From NCBI RefSeq assembly GCF_030849505.1, contig NZ_JAUJFI010000029.1:1-43048 (forward strand): 43,048 nt of DNA, read 5' to 3'. Below are positions 25,679-34,738 of this stretch, piece after piece. The translations under genes and the position numbers were made by a program. Positions within the stretch are counted from its first letter, which is position 1, and each line of letters starts with the position of its first letter. The notes under the pieces were generated by a model, which ran no database searches, was not told the origin of the DNA, and saw nothing but the letters and a program-made list of their open reading frames with translations. The stretch is from Azospirillum isscasi (GTDB lineage Bacteria; Pseudomonadota; Alphaproteobacteria; Azospirillales; Azospirillaceae).

Positions 25679-26407
25679 CTACCCGGTGCGGTAACGGCCC
25701 GGCGTCACGCCGAAGGCACGCCGGAAGCAGCGGCCCAGGTGGCTCTGGTCGGCGAAGCCGGTGTCCGCGGCGACCGCCGCGATGGGCTCGCCCGCACGGA
25801 GCAGCCGCCGCGCGTCGTTCAGCCTCTCCAGCAGCCGGAACGCGTGGGGCGGCACGCCGTGGCACCGGCGGAACCGGCGGGAAAAGCCCTCGCGGCTCAT
25901 GCCCGCGCGCCGCGCCGCCGCGCCGACGGTTTCCCACGGCTCGCCGCCCACCGCAGGCTCCGCCACAGCAGGCCCCGCACCGCTCCCGATGGAGAGACGA
26001 TGATCCTCGGCGATGAGCGCAAGGTCGGCCCATCCCATCCCGCCCGTCCTCCGCCAATGCCGGGCCAGACCGGACATCATGTCGCCCGCCGCATAGGCCC
26101 CGGGCGGGGCGTAAATGTTTATGCAGACGACCTCAGACGGCTCGCACAGGGAGCGGTGGGGCGTTCCCGCGGGAATGTGCACGCCCTGCCCGGAAGCGGC
26201 CTCGCAACGCTCGTCCCCGATGACGAAGCGCCGCCGCCCGGCAAGGACGAAGGTCAACTGGTCCTCCCGGTGGAAATGCACCGGCAAGGCCACATCGAGG
26301 CCGCGAACCGTTCCAAGCTCGACGATGCCGCTCCCCGCCGGGCGCCAGTAGTCCCAGACGCGGTGCGGGCGCAGGCCGGGATTCGGCGGAAACGGAAACG
26401 GCGTCAT
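25679..26407 (-). CDS. AraC-family regulator with cupin sensor domain
   Basis: The 242-residue protein has an N-terminal cupin (HFHREDQLTFVLAGRRRFVIG and GQGVHIPAGTPHR, residues about 45-85), a short linker, and a C-terminal AraC DNA-binding domain with two helix-turn-helix units (about 165-240) ending in the signature DTGFADQSHLGRCFRRAFGVTPGRYR. AraC/cupin proteins next to small exporters usually sense an amino acid or a drug. The ATG at 26407 has GGGAGG upstream; an extra 21 residues in the open frame are not conserved in look. It is divergent from the ABC-F gene and tandem with the DMT transporter. Confidence 0.9.
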   Translation of the reverse strand: MTPFPFPPNPGLRPHRVWDYWRPAGSGIVELGTVRGLDVALPVHFHREDQLTFVLAGRRRFVIGDERCEAASGQGVHIPAGTPHRSLCEPSEVVCINIYAPPGAYAAGDMMSGLARHWRRTGGMGWADLALIAEDHRLSIGSGAGPAVAEPAVGGEPWETVGAAARRAGMSREGFSRRFRRCHGVPPHAFRLLERLNDARRLLRAGEPIAAVAADTGFADQSHLGRCFRRAFGVTPGRYRTG

Positions 26408-26542
26408 GATGGCGGTCCTCCCAGCCGGTCGGGTGCCGGCGGCCCCCGGGTTGCGATTTTCGCACGGCACCGATCAGGACTCCATCGCATCGCGCATCCT
26501 GTGGCATAAGAGCCCCGCAACGCCACAGGAACCAAGCCGCAC

Positions 26543-28162
26543 ATGATCCGCTTCGACAACATCAGCAAGCAGAATGGTCACCGAATCCTCTTCCTCGAAG
26601 CATCGGCGGCGTTGAACAGGGGCGAAAAGATCGGACTCGTCGGACCCAACGGGGCGGGCAAGACGACGCTGTTCCGCATGATCACCGGCGAGGATTTGCC
26701 GGACACCGGTCAGGTGGCGATCGAGAAGCAGGTGACGATCGGCTACTTCAACCAGGACGTCGGCGAGATGTCGGGCCGCTCCGCGGTTGCGGAGGTCATG
26801 GACGGCGCCGGCCCGGTCAGCACCGTGGCCGCGGAGCTGGCGGAGCTGGAGGCGGCCATGGCCGACCCCGACCGCGCCGACGAGATGGACGCCATCATCG
26901 AGCGCTACGGCGAGGTGCAGGCCCGCTTCGACGAGCTGGGCGGCTACGAGCTGGAGGGCAAGGCGCGCGAGGTGCTCGCCGGCCTCAGCTTCAGCCAGGA
27001 AATGATGGAGATGGACGTCGGCATGCTGTCCGGCGGCTGGAAGATGCGCGTGGCGCTTGCCCGCATCCTGCTGATGCGGCCCGAGGTCATGCTGCTCGAC
27101 GAGCCGAGCAACCATCTGGACATCGAAAGCCTGATCTGGCTGGAAGGCTTCCTGAAGGGCTTCGAGGGCGCCCTGCTGATGACCTCGCACGACCGCGAGT
27201 TCATGAACCGGATCGTCACCAAGATCATCGAGATCGACAGCGGGTCGCTGACCAGCTACTCCGGCGACTACACCTTCTACGAGCGGCAGCGGGCGCTGCG
27301 CGAGAAACAGCAGGAGGCGCAGTTCGAGCGCCAGCAGGCCATGCTGGCGAAGGAGCTGAAGTTCATCGAGCGCTTCAAGGCCCGCGCCTCGCACGCCAGC
27401 CAGGTCCAGAGCCGGGTCAAGAAGCTCGACAAGATCGAGCGGTTCGAGCCGCCCAAGCGCCGCCAGCTCGTCACCTTCGACTTCCCGCCGGCCCCGCGCT
27501 CCGGCGACGACGTCGCGGTGCTGAAGAACGTGCACAAGGGCTACGGCAGCCGGACCATCTATGAGGGGCTGGACCTGACGATCCGCCGCAAGGAGCGCTG
27601 GTGCGTCATGGGCGTCAACGGCGCCGGCAAATCAACGCTGCTGAAGCTGGTGGCGGGCGCGACCGAGCCGGACTCCGGGACCGTCGCGGTCGGCGGCAGC
27701 GTGCGGATGGGCTATTTCTCCCAGCACGCCATGGACCTGCTGGACGGCGACAAGACGATCTTCGAATCGCTGGAGGCGTCCTTCCCGCAGGCCAGCCAGG
27801 GATCGCTGCGCGCATTGGCCGGCTGTTTCGGCTTCTCCGGCGACGATGTGGAGAAGAAGTGCCGCGTCCTGTCCGGCGGCGAGAAGGCCCGGCTGGTCAT
27901 GGCGACCATGCTGTTCAACCCGCCGAACTTCCTGGTGCTGGACGAGCCGACCAACCACCTCGACCTCGACACCAAGCAGATGCTGATCGCGGCGCTGGGC
28001 GCCTATGAGGGCACCATGCTGTTCGTGTCGCACGACCGGCATTTCCTGGCGGCCTTGTCCAACCGGGTGCTGGAGCTGACGCCGGAGGGCATTCACCAGT
28101 ACGGCGGCGGCTACACCGAGTATGTGGCGAGCACCGGGCAGGAGGCGCCGGGGATTCATTGA
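26543..28162 (+). CDS. ABC-F family ATPase (ribosome-associated type)
   Basis: The 539-residue protein has two ABC domains and no membrane segment. Domain 1 has Walker A GPNGAGKTT (34-42), signature LSGGWKMR (162) and Walker B LLDEPSNHLD; domain 2 has Walker A GVNGAGKST (357-365), signature LSGGEKAR (443) and LVLDEPTNHLD. The linker between (KQQEAQFERQQAMLAKELKFIERFKARASHASQVQSRVKKLDKIER) is the charged P-site tRNA interaction motif of ABC-F proteins, which act on stalled ribosomes in the E site. It is closest in layout to YbiT/YheS-like housekeeping members. Assignment to a named subfamily is uncertain. It is monocistronic or leads into the next gene after 115 bp. Confidence 0.92.
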   Translation: MIRFDNISKQNGHRILFLEASAALNRGEKIGLVGPNGAGKTTLFRMITGEDLPDTGQVAIEKQVTIGYFNQDVGEMSGRSAVAEVMDGAGPVSTVAAELAELEAAMADPDRADEMDAIIERYGEVQARFDELGGYELEGKAREVLAGLSFSQEMMEMDVGMLSGGWKMRVALARILLMRPEVMLLDEPSNHLDIESLIWLEGFLKGFEGALLMTSHDREFMNRIVTKIIEIDSGSLTSYSGDYTFYERQRALREKQQEAQFERQQAMLAKELKFIERFKARASHASQVQSRVKKLDKIERFEPPKRRQLVTFDFPPAPRSGDDVAVLKNVHKGYGSRTIYEGLDLTIRRKERWCVMGVNGAGKSTLLKLVAGATEPDSGTVAVGGSVRMGYFSQHAMDLLDGDKTIFESLEASFPQASQGSLRALAGCFGFSGDDVEKKCRVLSGGEKARLVMATMLFNPPNFLVLDEPTNHLDLDTKQMLIAALGAYEGTMLFVSHDRHFLAALSNRVLELTPEGIHQYGGGYTEYVASTGQEAPGIH

Positions 28163-28277
28163 AAACCGCTCCCTCCCCCCTGCCCCTGTCCACCAGTCCG
28201 CTTGACGGCGGCACCGGCTTCTGGCCCGATCACCGAAACGACCGGCAGGGTCACGGAACAGGGACAGGGAGCATTCG

Positions 28278-29456
28278 ATGACGGATCGGTACGACGTCGT
28301 GATCGTCGGTGGCGGTGTGATGGGCTGCGCGGTCGCCTATTTCCTGGCGAGCGACCCCGGTTTCGGCGGCAGCGTGGCGGTGGTGGAGCGGGATTCGACC
28401 TATCAGCGCGCCTCCTCCGCCCTGTCGGCCAGTTCGATCCGGCAGCAGTTCTCGACCCCGGCGAACATCGCCCTGTCGCAGTTCGGCCTGTCCTTCATCC
28501 GCAACGCGGCCGGGCATCTGTCGGTGGACGGCGACCCGGTGGATCTCGGGCTGCGGGAGCCGGGTTATCTCTATCTGGCGACCGGGGCGGGGGAGGACAT
28601 CCTCCGCCGGAACAACGCCATCCAAACCTCCTGCGGGGCCGACGTGGCGCTGCTGTCGCCGGAGGAGCTGACCGCCCGCTTCCCCTGGCTGTCGGTGGGG
28701 GGGATCGCGCTCGGCTCGCTGGGCCTGTCCGGGGAAGGCTGGTTCGACGGCTACAGCCTGATGCAGGCGTTCCGCCGCAAGGCCAAGGCGCTGGGCGTCA
28801 CCATGATCGCGGGCGAGGTGGCGGGCATCGACACCGCCGCCGGCAAGGTCGCCGCGGTGCGGCTGGCCGACGGGCGGCGGCTGTCCTGCGGGGTGGCGGT
28901 CAACGCCGCCGGGCCGCAGGCGCGCCGCGTCGCCACCATGGCCGGGGTGGAGCTGCCGGTATCGGCGCGCAAGCGCTGCGTCTTCGTGTTCGACTGCCGC
29001 GAGGAGCTTCCCGGCTGCCCGCTGGTCATCGACCCGTCCGGCGTGTGGTTCCGGCCCGAGGGCAAGCAATTCATCTGCGGCGCCCCGCCGCCCGCCGACC
29101 GCGATCCCGACACCGACGACCTGACGGTGGAGCACGACCTGTTCGAGGAGATGATGTGGCCGGCGCTGGCCGAGCGCGTCCCCGTTTTCGAGGCGATCAA
29201 GGTCACCAACGCCTGGGCCGGCTTCTACGAATACAACGAGATCGACCAGAACGCCGTCATCGGGCCCCACCCGGACCTCCGCAACTTCCTGTTCTGCAAC
29301 GGCTTCAGCGGCCACGGGCTGCAACAGGCGCCGGGCGCCGGGCGGGGGCTGGCGGAGCTGATCACGACCGGCGCCTACCGCAGCCTGGACCTCTCGGCCT
29401 TCGCCTATGACCGTCTGGTGGAGAACCGCCCCCTGCTGGAAACCAACGTGATCTGA
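28278..29456 (+). CDS. FAD-dependent oxidoreductase, DAO/FOXRED1-like
   Basis: The 392-residue protein starts with the Rossmann motif YDVVIVGGGVMGCAVAYFLAS (GxGxxG type) and the DAO-family layout, with VNAAGPQARRVA in the middle and FLFCNGFSGHGLQQAPGAGRGLAELI near the C-terminus. The GFSGHG(L/M)QQAP(G/A)xGR pattern is typical of FOXRED1 and sarcosine-oxidase-like flavoproteins. It probably oxidises an amino acid or N-methyl compound; the substrate cannot be told from the sequence. The ATG at 28278 follows AGGGAGC. No operon partner is evident. Confidence 0.88.
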   Translation: MTDRYDVVIVGGGVMGCAVAYFLASDPGFGGSVAVVERDSTYQRASSALSASSIRQQFSTPANIALSQFGLSFIRNAAGHLSVDGDPVDLGLREPGYLYLATGAGEDILRRNNAIQTSCGADVALLSPEELTARFPWLSVGGIALGSLGLSGEGWFDGYSLMQAFRRKAKALGVTMIAGEVAGIDTAAGKVAAVRLADGRRLSCGVAVNAAGPQARRVATMAGVELPVSARKRCVFVFDCREELPGCPLVIDPSGVWFRPEGKQFICGAPPPADRDPDTDDLTVEHDLFEEMMWPALAERVPVFEAIKVTNAWAGFYEYNEIDQNAVIGPHPDLRNFLFCNGFSGHGLQQAPGAGRGLAELITTGAYRSLDLSAFAYDRLVENRPLLETNVI

Positions 29457-29457
29457 T

Positions 29458-29482
29458 GGAACGGGCGCAGGCCCGGCCGGTT
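29458..29482 (+). promoter_or_regulatory. Candidate general-stress promoter before the 51-residue protein
   Basis: GGAAC (29458-29462), 16 bp, then GGTT (29479-29482) fits the EcfG form GGAAC-N16/17-nGTT. The -10 element is 40 bp before the ATG at 29522 and overlaps the stop of the preceding gene. It is supported by motif and spacing only. Confidence 0.4.
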
Positions 29483-29521
29483 GATGGGGTGACCATTCCG
29501 AACGGAGCATGAGGCCCCGCG

Positions 29522-29677
29522 ATGAAGCAGCCCCACACCGAGGAAACCGTCAAGCACACCGACGGCCAGCAGAACACCGGCAACCACAAGAAGCCCGAAG
29601 CCCCCGACGCCAAGGGCGCCGACCGCTTCGGCGGCACCCGCAAGGGCGCGGAGAATGTGGAGCCCACCAAGGACTGA
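29522..29677 (+). CDS. Small hydrophilic protein (51 residues), unknown function
   Basis: The frame MKQPHTEETVKHTDGQQ... encodes a 51-residue protein rich in Lys, Thr, Gly and Asp with no hydrophobic stretch, so it should be soluble and disordered. A GAGG site lies 9 nt before the ATG. Small proteins of this kind are often induced by the general stress response in alphaproteobacteria, and a matching promoter motif lies upstream. I cannot name a family. It lies 65 bp after the FAD oxidoreductase gene and 91 bp before the next small gene. Confidence 0.65.
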   Translation: MKQPHTEETVKHTDGQQNTGNHKKPEAPDAKGADRFGGTRKGAENVEPTKD

Positions 29678-29767
29678 CGGGCGCCGGTGGGGCTTGCACC
29701 GGTGGGGGAGGACGTGCCACATCCCCCGGCACGTCCTTCCCTCGTCTTCAGGCCGGGTGCCCCTCCC

Positions 29768-30019
29768 ATGGCCCACGCCATGTTCAAACGTTACAAGATC
29801 CTGTTCACACGTCCCCTGCCCGGCCTGCGTCCGGGCCGGCCCGAGCGCGACGCCATGGTGGAACGGGTCAAGCGCTTCGCCAGCCAGAACGGCATGGCCG
29901 GCGATCTGCACGCGATATCCCCCAACGCGGGCTTCGGCATCCTGGAAATCCAGTGCACGGACAAGCTGGCCCGCCGGCTGAGCGACCTTTCCGAGGTGGA
30001 GTCCGTGCTGGAGGCGTAA
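29768..30019 (+). CDS. Small protein (83 residues), unknown function
   Basis: The 83-residue protein starts MAHAMFKRYKILFTRPLPGLRPGRPERDAMVERVKRF and ends CTDKLARRLSDLSEVESVLEA. The alternation of strands and helices (KILFTR, VERVKRFA, FGILEIQC, KLARRLSDL, VESVLEA) suggests a small ferredoxin-like alpha/beta fold of the I9/ACT kind; that is inference. The ribosome site is poor, and an internal ATG at 29780 is also possible. It converges on the DUF4280 gene 19 bp away. Confidence 0.55.
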   Translation: MAHAMFKRYKILFTRPLPGLRPGRPERDAMVERVKRFASQNGMAGDLHAISPNAGFGILEIQCTDKLARRLSDLSEVESVLEA

Positions 30020-30038
30020 GCCGCCGCGGTTCGCGGGC

Positions 30039-30431
30039 TCAGGGCGTCTGCACGGTGAACTGACCCGGCACCACGATCTGGATCACCCCGCCCCAATTGC
30101 ACATCAGCTTGCTGGTGGAGGTCAGGGCCGGCATGTTGCCGACCATCACGGTCGGGGCGCCGGGCACCCAGGGGGCGACGGTGCAGGGAACGCAGGGCTG
30201 CGGCTTGACCACGCCCGGCGGCGGCACCGGGATCATCGAGGCCACCACGGGGTTGGCCGGGCTGGTGCACACGCCGAAGGGCGGGATGTTCATGATCGGC
30301 TTGTTGTCCATGATGTTTGCCATGGGCGGCCCGCCGGCCATCGTCCGGTTCATCGGCAGCACCACCAGCGCGGACGGCGCCGCCCCGAAGCTGCAGGTCA
30401 TCATGGCCCCCGCGCACACCGCCTGACTCAT
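30039..30431 (-). CDS. DUF4280 PAAR-like spike-tip protein
   Basis: The 130-residue protein reads MSQAVCAGAMMTCSFGAAPSALVVLP at its start, followed by short Gly/Pro/Ile-rich beta repeats (NIMDNKPIMNIPPFGVCTSPANPVVAS) and several conserved cysteines. This is the DUF4280 pattern, a PAAR-like domain that caps the spike of contractile injection machines (type VI secretion or eCIS). The ATG at 30431 follows GGGAGGGACGCG. No sheath, tube or effector gene is near, so this is an orphan tip. It lies downstream of dinB on the same strand, 110 bp away; linkage is uncertain. Confidence 0.85.
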   Translation of the reverse strand: MSQAVCAGAMMTCSFGAAPSALVVLPMNRTMAGGPPMANIMDNKPIMNIPPFGVCTSPANPVVASMIPVPPPGVVKPQPCVPCTVAPWVPGAPTVMVGNMPALTSTSKLMCNWGGVIQIVVPGQFTVQTP

Positions 30432-30541
30432 CGCGTCCCTCCCTTCCGAAACGGCCCGTCCTCGAACGATACCGGGGAAGAGTGGGCGCCCCCGCCGGTC
30501 CGCGGCAAGCAGGCCCTGGACCGGAATGGTCCGAATTCGCT

Positions 30542-31741
30542 TCAGCCCGGCGGAGACGGACCGAAACCGTCGAACAGGCCCGGCTCCGCCTCGGTCTCCG
30601 GGTCGAGCAGGTCGGTGCAGCCGACGCCGATCAGCCGGATCGAGCGCCCGTCCGGCTCGGCGTCCAGCATCTCGCAGCCGGTCTGCCAGATCAGCCCCGC
30701 CGACCGCGCCGGCGGATCGACCCGGCGGGAGCGGGTGACGGTCTGGAAATCGGCGGTCTTCATCTTCAGCACGACGCTTCGCCCCCTCAAGCCCGCGGCG
30801 GACAGGCGGCGGGCCACCGTTTCGGCCAGCGGGCGCAGCGCGTCCTTCAGCGCGGCCTTGTCGGCGGTTTCCCAGTCGAAGGTGGTTTCGGCGGAAATGC
30901 TCTTGCTGGGCGATTCCGGCTCCACCCGGCGGTCGTCCTGGCCGCGGGCGAAGCGGTGCAGCAGGCGGCCCATCTTGCCGTGGCGGCGCACGAGGTCGAT
31001 TTCCGTCCAGCCGCGCAGGTCGCCCACCGTGCGGATGCCGTCCGATTGCAGCTTGCGCTGGAGCACCGGCCCGACGCCCCACAGGATCGACACCGGCTTG
31101 GGCGCCAGGAAATCCAGCGCCTGCCCCCGCCCGATCACCGAGAATCCGCGGGGCTTCTCCAGGTCGGAGGCGATCTTGGCGAACAGCTTGTTGTAGCTGA
31201 GCCCGACCGAGGCGGTGATGCCCAGTTGGCTCTCGAAGCGGCGGACCAGTTCGACCAGCGCCTGGGCCGGGCTGATGCTCAGCCGCTCTCCCACGCCGGA
31301 CAGGTCGAGGAAGGCCTCGTCGATGGACAGCGGCTCCACCAGCGGGGTGAAGGCGTGCATCAACTCCCGCGCCTGCCGGCCCACCGCCTTGTACTTCGCC
31401 ATGTCGGGCCGCAGCACCACGGCGTCCGGGCACGCCTCCATCGCCTGCCAGATCGGCATGGCGGAGCGCACCCCGGCCATCCGCGCAACGTAGCAGCAGG
31501 CCGCCACCACCCCGCGCCGGTCGCCGCCGATGATCAGCGGGCGGCTGACCAGCTCGGGCCGGTCGCGCTTTTCCACCGTGGCGTAGAAGGCGTCGCAGTC
31601 GATGTGGCCGATGGCGAGGCCGTGCAGCTCCTCATGCCGGACCAGCCGCCGGCTGCCGCATTTCGGGCAGCGCGGCTCGGTGCCGCGCAGCGCCGCCGCA
31701 CAGTCGCGGCATAGGGCCTTGCAATCGTCGAACACAGCCAT
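30542..31741 (-). CDS. dinB: DNA polymerase IV with N-terminal zinc ribbon
   Basis: The 399-residue Y-family polymerase performs error-prone translesion synthesis. Catalytic motifs are visible as GHIDCDAFYATVE (first Asp) and LSIDEAFLDLSG (Asp-Glu pair), with VGLSYNKLFAKIASDLEKPRGF and the little-finger domain to about residue 350. The extra N-terminus carries a zinc ribbon CRDC...CPKC (C11, C14, C25, C28), seen in a subset of alphaproteobacterial DinB proteins. No beta-clamp motif is certain at the C-terminus (EPGLFDGFGP resembles QxxLF-type sites). A LexA box lies 43 bp upstream, so SOS induction is expected. Confidence 0.93.
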   Translation of the reverse strand: MAVFDDCKALCRDCAAALRGTEPRCPKCGSRRLVRHEELHGLAIGHIDCDAFYATVEKRDRPELVSRPLIIGGDRRGVVAACCYVARMAGVRSAMPIWQAMEACPDAVVLRPDMAKYKAVGRQARELMHAFTPLVEPLSIDEAFLDLSGVGERLSISPAQALVELVRRFESQLGITASVGLSYNKLFAKIASDLEKPRGFSVIGRGQALDFLAPKPVSILWGVGPVLQRKLQSDGIRTVGDLRGWTEIDLVRRHGKMGRLLHRFARGQDDRRVEPESPSKSISAETTFDWETADKAALKDALRPLAETVARRLSAAGLRGRSVVLKMKTADFQTVTRSRRVDPPARSAGLIWQTGCEMLDAEPDGRSIRLIGVGCTDLLDPETEAEPGLFDGFGPSPPG

Positions 31742-31783
31742 GGCCGCAGTCTAGCAGCCGCGCGCCCGCGGCGGGGAAGGAAT

Positions 31784-31798
31784 GTTCACGCCCCGTTC
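31784..31798. promoter_or_regulatory. LexA box upstream of dinB
   Basis: GTTC-ACGCCCC-GTTC is an exact match to the alphaproteobacterial LexA motif GTTC-N7-GTTC. It lies 43 bp before the dinB ATG (minus strand), the expected place for SOS control. Confidence 0.8.
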
Positions 31799-31809
31799 CA
31801 AATTTCCGC

Positions 31810-32463
31810 TCAGAACCGGAAGCCCCGGTTCAGCAGCCAGCCGAGCGGGCCGGTGAACACCAGGGGCCGGTCCTGCACCAGAAGGCACAGGCACTCCCCG
31901 TCCGCGTCGGCCACGGCGTGGTGCGGCGTGCCGGTGTCGTAGGACGCCACGTCGCCGACGCGGTAGGCCCCGAACTCGTCGGAGAAGCCGCCCGTCATCA
32001 CCAGCAGCATTTCGCTGTCGGTGTGGCGGTGGGCCGGCACCCGCGCCCGCGGCGCCATGCGCAGCAGGCAGGCCGAGGCCGTCCCCGCGCCGATGGCCCA
32101 GGTGGAGAGATGGACGCCCGGCACGACCCGCACCCAGTCCAGCGCCTCCGGCTCCGCCCCGATGGCGCGGCGCAGCGGGCCGGGAAACAGGCCCCCGGAC
32201 GACGGGGCCGGAGCGGGCGGCGGCGAAGCGGCCGCCTCGCCCAGCCGGGTCATGAGAGCGCCGAACAGGGCGTCGGACACCGGCTCCGGCGGCAGATCCT
32301 CCAGCAGCACGCCGCCGCAAGCTTCCATCTCCGCGACCTGCGCCCGGCACGCCGGGCAATAGGCAAGGTGCGAGGCGACCAGCAGCGCCTGCACCTCGTG
32401 AAGGCTGCCGGCGGCGTAATCGAGAAGCCGTTCGGGGGCGGGATGATGGGCCGGCACGGTCAC
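31810..32463 (-). CDS. chrR: ChrR-family anti-sigma factor
   Basis: The 217-residue protein has an N-terminal zinc-binding anti-sigma domain with HLAYCPAC (H-x3-C-x2-C) at residues about 31-40, and a C-terminal cupin domain (VRVVPGVHLSTWAIG, HRHTDSEMLLVMTGGFSDEFG) that senses singlet oxygen or organic hydroperoxides in Rhodobacter ChrR. It binds and inhibits the cognate RpoE. I read the GTG at 32463 as the start because it overlaps the stop of the sigma gene (GTGA), implying translational coupling. Azospirillum brasilense is known to carry RpoE-ChrR pairs that control photo-oxidative stress genes. Confidence 0.92.
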   Translation of the reverse strand: MTVPAHHPAPERLLDYAAGSLHEVQALLVASHLAYCPACRAQVAEMEACGGVLLEDLPPEPVSDALFGALMTRLGEAAASPPPAPAPSSGGLFPGPLRRAIGAEPEALDWVRVVPGVHLSTWAIGAGTASACLLRMAPRARVPAHRHTDSEMLLVMTGGFSDEFGAYRVGDVASYDTGTPHHAVADADGECLCLLVQDRPLVFTGPLGWLLNRGFRF

Positions 32464-33035
32464 TCTCCCTCCCCGAAGGCCCGGCGCAAACGGACCAGGG
32501 CCAGCCGCAGGCGGGTCTTCACCGTTCCCAGAGGGATGCCGCGCTCGGCGGAGATCTCCGCATGAACCTTGTCCTCGTAATAGGCGAGCCGAAGCACGTC
32601 GGCCTGCTCCGGCGGCAGGCTGCCGATCACCGTGCGCAGGCGGAAGGCCGTCTCGGCGGCCTCGAACCGGTGATCGGGCGGCAGTTCCTCCCCGGCGTCC
32701 GGCACGAAGTCGCCGGGCTGAAGCTCGGGCCGGCGCTCCTGCCGGACGCGGTCGATGCGGCGGTTGCGGGCGATGGTGTAGATCCAGGTGGCGGCGCTGG
32801 CCAGCGAAGGGTCGAAGCGGTCCGCGCGCAGCCACACCGCCATCATCACGTCCTGGACCAGCTCCTCCGCCGCGCTGCTGTCGGCGCCCAGCCGGCGCAC
32901 ATAGGCTTTGATCCGCGGCGCGAAATGGTCGAACAGCGCGCGGAAGGCGGCCGGATCGCGGTCGCGCGCGACGGCAAGCAGAAGTTGCTCATGGTCCGGC
33001 ATGGTCGGGTCGTTCGGATCGGCCTTCGGCAGCAT
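32460..33035 (-). CDS. rpoE: ECF sigma factor RpoE (ChrR-controlled)
   Basis: The 191-residue sigma factor has region 2 (PAAFRALFDHFAPRIKAYVRRLGADSSAAEELVQDVMMAVWLRADRFDP) and region 4 (GSLPPEQADVLRLAYYEDKVHAEISAERGIPLGTVKTRLRLALVRLRRAF), the layout of group-11 ECF factors. It is released from ChrR by singlet oxygen and directs RNA polymerase to stress promoters. The frame is open much further upstream, but that part is Arg/Pro shadow sequence; the ATG at 33035 or the one at 33002 is the likely start, and neither has a good ribosome site. The stop overlaps the chrR start by 4 bp. Confidence 0.92.
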   Translation of the reverse strand: MLPKADPNDPTMPDHEQLLLAVARDRDPAAFRALFDHFAPRIKAYVRRLGADSSAAEELVQDVMMAVWLRADRFDPSLASAATWIYTIARNRRIDRVRQERRPELQPGDFVPDAGEELPPDHRFEAAETAFRLRTVIGSLPPEQADVLRLAYYEDKVHAEISAERGIPLGTVKTRLRLALVRLRRAFGEGE

Positions 33036-33252
33036 GCCAGTACGGAGTTCCGGGGCGGTCGGTCTGCCGGTCGGTCGGCGTCGTCCCGCACCATACAACA
33101 GCGTGGCCGGCGGCACACGGCGTAATTCGGCGCGGGGCCGCCGTGCGCTGCGGGCCGGGCGTCGCCCAACTGGATTCCCTGGTGCGGCACCCCCACTTGA
33201 TGATAGGTCCGCACCTGTGACCCATCCTCCCGACGCCAAGAAGGAAGAAGGC

Positions 33253-34698
<1,446 letters not shown>

Positions 34699-34701
34699 GA
34701 C

Positions 34702-34726
34702 CCCCTCTCCCCAGAGGGGAGAGGGG
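34702..34726. terminator. Bidirectional hairpin between the sigma-54 activator and pflB
   Basis: CCCCTCTCCCC (34702-34712) pairs perfectly with GGGGAGAGGGG (34716-34726) around an AGA loop, an 11-bp stem between two convergent stop codons 40 bp apart. It can serve both genes. Its arms resemble the C/G-rich palindromes at 8527-8667, so it may be a member of that repeat class. No U-tract is evident. Confidence 0.65.
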
Positions 34727-34738
34727 AACTTCAGACGC

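Noticed and set aside
33180..33215. Possible sigma-54 promoter upstream of the activator gene (GGCAC...TTGAT)
   Set aside because: The spacing is 11 instead of 10 bp between GG and the second element, and that element reads GA, not GC. It fails both requirements.
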